Shown piece after piece: positions 5,619-9,509 of a DNA stretch of 9,509 bases. The notes beneath the pieces were generated by a model. The model was not told the DNA's origin. It saw nothing but the letters and a program-made list of their open reading frames with translations, and did no database searches. The stretch is from Actinomycetota bacterium (lineage in GTDB: Bacteria > Actinomycetota > Actinomycetes > JACCUZ01), in assembly GCA_030841245.1 (NCBI GenBank), contig JAVEDG010000354.1:1-9509 (forward strand). The letters run 5' to 3'. Position numbers and translations under genes: made by a program. Position 1 is the stretch's first letter. Each line of letters begins with the position of its first letter.

Positions 5619-7697
5619 TCAGTCGTCGCCGAGCAGGATCTCGGCCCACGTCGACTTGCCGTCGCGGGTGATCCGGTAACCCCAGGTGTGGGCGAACGCC
5701 GCGACGATCGGCAGCCCCCGGCCGTGCTCGTCGCTCTGCGAGGCGACGCGCTCCTGCGGGCGCAGCGCGGAGGTGTCCGACACCTCGAGCAGGACCCGGC
5801 GCCCGGTGACCATCGCGCGCATCTGCGCCGGCGGCCCGGCATGAAGGATCGCGTTGGCAAGCAGCTCGGCTGCGACGGCGCCCACCGCCGGCCCCAGCGC
5901 TGGCGCAAGCTCGGCCACCATCTCCTCGAGGGCGTGGCGGGTGTCCGAGACGGCCGCGAGGTCGTCGATCCTGCGCTGCAGCCGGGCCGCGTCCCGCTCG
6001 GGCGGGGCGTACTCGATCAGCGCCAGAGCCGTGTCGTCACTGCCCTCGGCGAGGGCCAGCAATGCATCGGCGACCGCCTCCAACGAATGAGTATCCGACG
6101 TCTCGGTGAGAGCCTTCGCCAGGTCGCCGATGCCGGTCTCCAGGTCGCGCGTGCGCGACTCGACCAACCCGTCGGTATACGCGACGAGCACCGACCCGGC
6201 GGGGAACGGCACCACGATGTCCTCGTACTGCGCGACGCCCAGCCCGAGCGGCGGCCCGGGCGGCGCCGCCACCTCCTCGACCACTCCGGACGGGTAGCGC
6301 ACCAGCATCGGCGGGTGGCCCGCGCTCGCGACCCGCAGCGTCTCGTCGAACGGGTCGATCACGGCGTACGCCGCGGTGGCGAACCGCGGCGGCAGCCGGT
6401 GCCCCTCCGAGTCGTCGATGCGGACCAGCTCGGTCACCTGCGCGTCGAGCACCGTGAGAATGTCGACCGGCGCCAGGTCGGCATGAGCGGCGGCGCGCAT
6501 GCCAGCGCGGGCCTGGCCCATCACCATCGCGGCCGGGACACCGCGCCCGGACACGTCGCCGACCCCGACACCGACCCGCCCGGCGCCGAGGTGGTGGACG
6601 TCCCACCAGTCCCCGCCCACGCCGACCTCGACGTTGCCTGCCACGTAACGGGCGGCCACCAGCAGGCCCGGGATCTCGGGGGGCGCCGCCGGCAGCAGCG
6701 ACCGCTGCAGCTGCAGCGCGAGCTCCTGCTGCTGTGCGGCCGTGCGGTGCTGCGCGACGGCCGTCCCCGCCCGGGAGGCGATGTCGGTCAGCAAGACGGT
6801 GTGCTCGGGACCGAACGGCTCGCGGGCCCCCGCCGCCATCAGCACCACCGCGCCGGAGAAGTCGCCACCCGTGGTCAACGGGATCACCGCCAGGTTGCGC
6901 GTCTCGGCGCGTTCGAGCCAGTCGGCGGCCGACGAGCTCGTGCCCGAGTCACGGCGCGCGTCCTGCAGGTCGATCAGCACCAGCTCACCGGCGGCCAGCG
7001 CCGAGTCCCACGGCGACGGCCCGTCGCGCGGCTCCGGCGGCGGCGGTGGACCGACGTTGTCGAGCAGTGCGGCCGAGATGCTCATCGCCACCGGCGACGC
7101 ACCGGACTGCACGGCGCTCTGGCCCGATGGCGCGACGAACACCGCAGCGATGTCGGCGACCACCGGGACGAGTGCCTCGGTGAGAGCCTGGAGGGCGGCA
7201 TCCGGGCTGTCGGCCCTGGCCATCAGCCGGCTGAGGCCGCCCAGCAGCTCGCCCTCGAACACGGCTCGCTGGGCGCGGGCCGTAGCGGTGACGTCGACCG
7301 CGGTCATGACGACCCCGTCGTACGGCGGTCCGTCGCCCAGCGGTGAGAGGACATAGTCGAGCAGCAGCTCGCCACCGTCGACGTCGGGCACGTCGACGAC
7401 TCGGTGCGCGAACTGGAAGACCCGCCCGGTGCGACGGACCTCGTCGAGCTCGGGGAAGGCCCGGTCGCCGAGCTCGGGCACCGCCCGACCGAGCGGGACC
7501 CCGAGCGGGCGCGGCCCGACCAGGCGGACCGAGGCGGCGTTCTGGTAGACCAGCAGATTCTCGGGTCCCCAGCTCACCGCGACCAAGGCCGGTGAGGTCT
7601 CGCACGCGACCCGTAGGGCGCCGAGCAGGGCCGACAGGTCGGGCTCCGGCCGAGCGCCGGCCGGGCCTCCCGGGCTGACGTCCCGTTCCTGGGCCAC
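5619..7697 (-). CDS. PAS-GAF-SpoIIE phosphatase fused to an RsbW-like ATPase domain
   Basis: Cytoplasmic signalling protein, 692 residues. Order: PAS-like sensor (about 22-140), GAF-like domain (about 146-318), a short helical LQLQRSLLP linker (328-336), PP2C/SpoIIE serine phosphatase (about 345-563) and a GHKL histidine-kinase-type ATPase (about 570-690). The phosphatase metal-site motifs are intact: GGDWWDV (361-367), GDVSGRG (380-386), SAGHPP (458-463), TDGLVESR (508-515) and SDDTAL (553-558). The ATPase has an N-box ELLANAILH (611-619) and a late glycine loop EHGRGLPIV (657-665), as in anti-sigma kinases. In such proteins the phosphatase dephosphorylates an RsbV-like antagonist and the kinase phosphorylates it or binds sigma. 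No partner genes are visible. The GTG start follows an in-frame stop (7707-7709), with GGGAGGG 12 nt upstream, a longer gap than usual. No membrane segment is seen. Confidence 0.92.
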   Translation of the reverse strand: MAQERDVSPGGPAGARPEPDLSALLGALRVACETSPALVAVSWGPENLLVYQNAASVRLVGPRPLGVPLGRAVPELGDRAFPELDEVRRTGRVFQFAHRVVDVPDVDGGELLLDYVLSPLGDGPPYDGVVMTAVDVTATARAQRAVFEGELLGGLSRLMARADSPDAALQALTEALVPVVADIAAVFVAPSGQSAVQSGASPVAMSISAALLDNVGPPPPPEPRDGPSPWDSALAAGELVLIDLQDARRDSGTSSSAADWLERAETRNLAVIPLTTGGDFSGAVVLMAAGAREPFGPEHTVLLTDIASRAGTAVAQHRTAAQQQELALQLQRSLLPAAPPEIPGLLVAARYVAGNVEVGVGGDWWDVHHLGAGRVGVGVGDVSGRGVPAAMVMGQARAGMRAAAHADLAPVDILTVLDAQVTELVRIDDSEGHRLPPRFATAAYAVIDPFDETLRVASAGHPPMLVRYPSGVVEEVAAPPGPPLGLGVAQYEDIVVPFPAGSVLVAYTDGLVESRTRDLETGIGDLAKALTETSDTHSLEAVADALLALAEGSDDTALALIEYAPPERDAARLQRRIDDLAAVSDTRHALEEMVAELAPALGPAVGAVAAELLANAILHAGPPAQMRAMVTGRRVLLEVSDTSALRPQERVASQSDEHGRGLPIVAAFAHTWGYRITRDGKSTWAEILLGDD

Positions 7698-7834
7698 GGC
7701 GGGACATTACCCTCCCGGCCGTCGGCTCGGCCGCGTACCCGCAGACAGCCGCTGCCTCGCTGCGAGCCTCAGAGCAGAGGGCCTCGGGCTGGTGCTCCGA
7801 CCGTGTGCAAGATCCAGATCGACCGGCGAAACGG

Positions 7835-7852
7835 GTTGTTCTGCGCTACAAC
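7835..7852. promoter_or_regulatory. GTTGT-N8-ACAAC inverted repeat, possible regulator site
   Basis: A perfect 5-bp dyad with an 8-bp spacer lies in the most AT-rich part of the divergent region, 60 bp before the plus-strand start and about 140 bp from the minus-strand start. The geometry would suit a dimeric regulator. Such short arms can occur by chance and no regulator is known. Confidence 0.25.
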
Positions 7853-7901
7853 TGACCTCGACGGCCGCGTCCATAGGCGGGCCAGCGGCAGCGGGCACAA
7901 C

Positions 7902-7908
7902 GAGGTGA
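7902..7908 (+). promoter_or_regulatory. Shine-Dalgarno of the plus-strand phosphatase
   Basis: GAGGTGA matches the anti-Shine-Dalgarno end of 16S rRNA over seven bases and lies 3 nt before the GTG at 7912. Its TGA is also an in-frame stop, so the coding region cannot begin further upstream. Confidence 0.75.
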
Positions 7909-7911
7909 GCC

Positions 7912-9509
7912 GTGACGCAGGACCCAACGCGCGAGGTGGGTCCTCCGCCGCCCGGCGAGCTGGTGGACCTGCTCAGCGCCGTGTGCGAGCAGTCGCCGAC
8001 CGGCATGCTCGTCTTCGACCGCGACCTCCGCTACGTGATCGTCAACAAGGCGATGGCCACGATGGCCAACACGCCGGCCGAGGAGCTGCTCGGCCGCACG
8101 GTTCACGAGGCGTTCCCCGACTACTCCGCCCTGACCAGCAGGGTCGAGCGCGTGCTCGAGACCGGGGAGCCGCTGGTCGGGTTCGACGTGGCCGGCCAGG
8201 TCCCGGGCGAGGACCACGTCGAGCACGTCTGGTCGCTCTCGGCGTACCGGTTGGTGGGCGCCGACGGGACCGTGCTCGGCGTGGCCCTCACCTCGCAGGA
8301 GGTCACCACGGAGCGGGCCGCCGAGCGCGAACGGTCCGCGTTGCGCGAGCGTCTCGAGCTGCTCGCCGCGTCCAGCGGGCTGCTCACCGAGGGCTTCGAC
8401 GAGCAGGCCACGGTCGACGGAGTCCTGAGCGTGGTGGTGCCCGCTGTCGGTGAATGGGCCTGCCTGCACCTGGTCGACGAGTCCGACGGCACGATCCGGC
8501 TGGCCGGCTCGCGGCACGCCGACCCGGCTGCGCAACCTCTGCTGGACCGCGTCCTGTCTGCCTTCCAGGTCACGACGGACCAGCCGTTGGGGGCCGGTCT
8601 CGTGATCGCCACCGGGACGGCGCAGGATCTGCCGCAGGTCACCGACGACATGCTCGTGGCGCTTGCCGACGGTGACCCGGAGACGCTCCGCGGCTTCCGT
8701 GCGCTGGCCGTCTCTCACGGCATGATCGTGCCCCTGGCCGCGCGGGACCTGACCTTCGGCGCGCTGACCCTGTCGATGAGCCCGGAGGTGACCGGGCACG
8801 GCGTCGTCGGCGCGGCCGAGGCGCTGGTGACGCGGCGGGGGCTGGTCGTCGACGTCGCGGCCCGGGCCGCCCTGGCGCTGGACAACGTCCGCCTCTACGA
8901 ACGCCAGCACGAGGTTGCGGTCACGCTGCAGCGCTCGCTGCTGCCGCAGTCGTCGCCGCGGGTCGACGGTTGGGACATCGCCGCGCGCTACCTGCCCGGG
9001 GCCGCGGGGACCGAGGTCGGCGGCGACTTCTACGAGGCAGTCGTGCGCGCCGACGGCCGGCTCGTGGTGGCGATCGGCGACGTCATGGGGCGCGGCGTGC
9101 GCGCCGCAGCTGTGATGGGCCAGGTGCGAGCTGCACTGCGCGGCTACGCCCTCGAGGGGCACGATCCCCCGGGCATGCTGCGCCGGCTCAACGTCATGGT
9201 GTCCGCCATGGAGGACTCCTCGATCGTGACCTGCATGGTCGGCGTACTCGACGTCGAGACCGGCGACCTGGACCTCGCCTGCGCCGGCCACGTGCCGCCC
9301 CTCGTCGCGGCGGCGACCGGCTCGTGCGATGTGCTCCGGATCGACCCGGGGCCACCGCTCGGCGTTCACGGGGCCGGCTACACCTCGACCCGGCTGCGGC
9401 TCTCCCCCGGTGCGGCGATCGTGCTGTTCACCGACGGGCTGGTCGAGACCCGCGAGCAGCCGGTCGACGAGGGCATCGATGCGCTGTGCGCCTCGCTGGT
9501 CGGTGAGCT
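7912..9509 (+). CDS. PAS-GAF-SpoIIE serine phosphatase, 3' end outside window
   Basis: Probable partner-switching phosphatase acting on a phosphorylated anti-sigma antagonist; 532 residues visible, open at the right edge. A PAS-like domain (about 18-133: CEQSPTGMLVFDRDLRYVIV at 25-44) is followed by a helical ERAAERERSALRERLELL stretch (134-151), a GAF-like domain (about 152-326), the LQRSLLP linker (339-345) and the SpoIIE phosphatase domain (from about 354). Phosphatase motifs: GGDFYEA (370-376), GDVMGRG (389-395), CAGHVPPL (457-464) and TDGLVETR (507-514). The final DD metal motif and any C-terminal ATPase domain would be past the edge. Glutamate replaces the second aspartate often found in GGDxYD. 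The GTG start is fixed by a Shine-Dalgarno sequence and an in-frame stop just before it. It resembles the divergent neighbour in layout, but the sequences are only moderately alike, so they are old paralogues or separate recruits. Confidence 0.9.
   Translation, partial: MTQDPTREVGPPPPGELVDLLSAVCEQSPTGMLVFDRDLRYVIVNKAMATMANTPAEELLGRTVHEAFPDYSALTSRVERVLETGEPLVGFDVAGQVPGEDHVEHVWSLSAYRLVGADGTVLGVALTSQEVTTERAAERERSALRERLELLAASSGLLTEGFDEQATVDGVLSVVVPAVGEWACLHLVDESDGTIRLAGSRHADPAAQPLLDRVLSAFQVTTDQPLGAGLVIATGTAQDLPQVTDDMLVALADGDPETLRGFRALAVSHGMIVPLAARDLTFGALTLSMSPEVTGHGVVGAAEALVTRRGLVVDVAARAALALDNVRLYERQHEVAVTLQRSLLPQSSPRVDGWDIAARYLPGAAGTEVGGDFYEAVVRADGRLVVAIGDVMGRGVRAAAVMGQVRAALRGYALEGHDPPGMLRRLNVMVSAMEDSSIVTCMVGVLDVETGDLDLACAGHVPPLVAAATGSCDVLRIDPGPPLGVHGAGYTSTRLRLSPGAAIVLFTDGLVETREQPVDEGIDALCASLVGE

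Larger units (their letters stand above)
7698..7911. other. Divergent intergenic region between the two phosphatase genes
   Basis: This 214-bp non-coding stretch must hold the promoters of both divergent genes. I could not find a convincing -35/-10 pair for either direction. The notable element is a GTTGT...ACAAC inverted repeat at 7835-7852, listed separately. A short reading frame that starts near 7803 has no ribosome-binding site and reads into the phosphatase gene in another frame, so I do not call it. Confidence 0.6.

Noticed and set aside
5397..7346. A 649-residue plus-strand ORF opposite the phosphatase gene
   Set aside because: It spans the ROK start, the promoter region and the antisense of the SpoIIE gene, is rich in Arg, His and Gln, and shows no recognisable domain. 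It is an antisense shadow.
6985..7707. ATG-started minus-strand ORF at 7707, as an alternative to the phosphatase start
   Set aside because: Its ATG lies only 2 nt from GGGAGGG and the product is an Arg/Gly-rich frame without domains. The in-frame GTG at 7697 gives the full PAS-GAF-SpoIIE-ATPase protein.
7847..7877. TACAAC and CATAGG as -10 boxes for the plus-strand phosphatase
   Set aside because: Neither has a reasonable -35 at 16-18 bp, so no promoter is called.
7846..9369. A 507-residue minus-strand ORF opposite the plus-strand phosphatase
   Set aside because: It is His/Arg/Gln-rich without motifs, whereas the plus strand carries ordered PAS, GAF and SpoIIE motifs and a good Shine-Dalgarno sequence.

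Overview
The window is very GC-rich, with a strong G/C bias at third codon positions, GTG starts at five of the seven genes and long spurious antisense reading frames. This points to a high-GC actinobacterium. I cannot name the genus. There is no tRNA, rRNA, CRISPR array, transposase or other mobile element, and coding density is high.

Left part (1-5548, minus strand): a sugar uptake and hydrolysis operon read from right to left. A promoter (TTGACG, 17 bp, TATCTT) at 5520-5548 overlaps an inverted repeat that probably serves as the operator. It drives a ROK-family repressor, then a lipoprotein solute-binding protein, two CUT1-type ABC permeases (MalF-like, then MalG-like) and a family GH4 6-phospho-beta-glucosidase-like enzyme cut by the left edge. 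All four gene junctions are 4-bp stop/start overlaps (GTGA, GTGA, GTGA, ATGA), so the five genes are almost certainly co-transcribed and translationally coupled. No transporter ATPase is present, as expected if a shared MsiK-type ATPase energises the importer. The likely logic is that an oligosaccharide or beta-glucoside binds the lipoprotein, enters through the permease pair and is cleaved by the GH4 enzyme, while the ROK protein senses the sugar and represses its own operon.

Right part (5619-9509): two divergent multidomain SpoIIE/PP2C-type phosphatases separated by 214 bp. The minus-strand one is complete, with PAS-like, GAF-like, SpoIIE phosphatase and C-terminal RsbW-like ATPase domains. 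The plus-strand one has PAS-like, GAF-like and SpoIIE domains and runs off the right edge. Both look like input and control proteins of partner-switching systems that regulate alternative sigma factors or anti-sigma antagonists. No sigma factor, RsbV or RsbW gene lies in the window.

I did not find a clearly new biological system. The points most worth a second look are the promoter/operator layout with its three-codon leader ORF, the ROK protein that lacks the family zinc motif, the pairing of a phospho-glycosidase-type enzyme with a non-phosphorylating ABC importer, and the divergent phosphatase pair.
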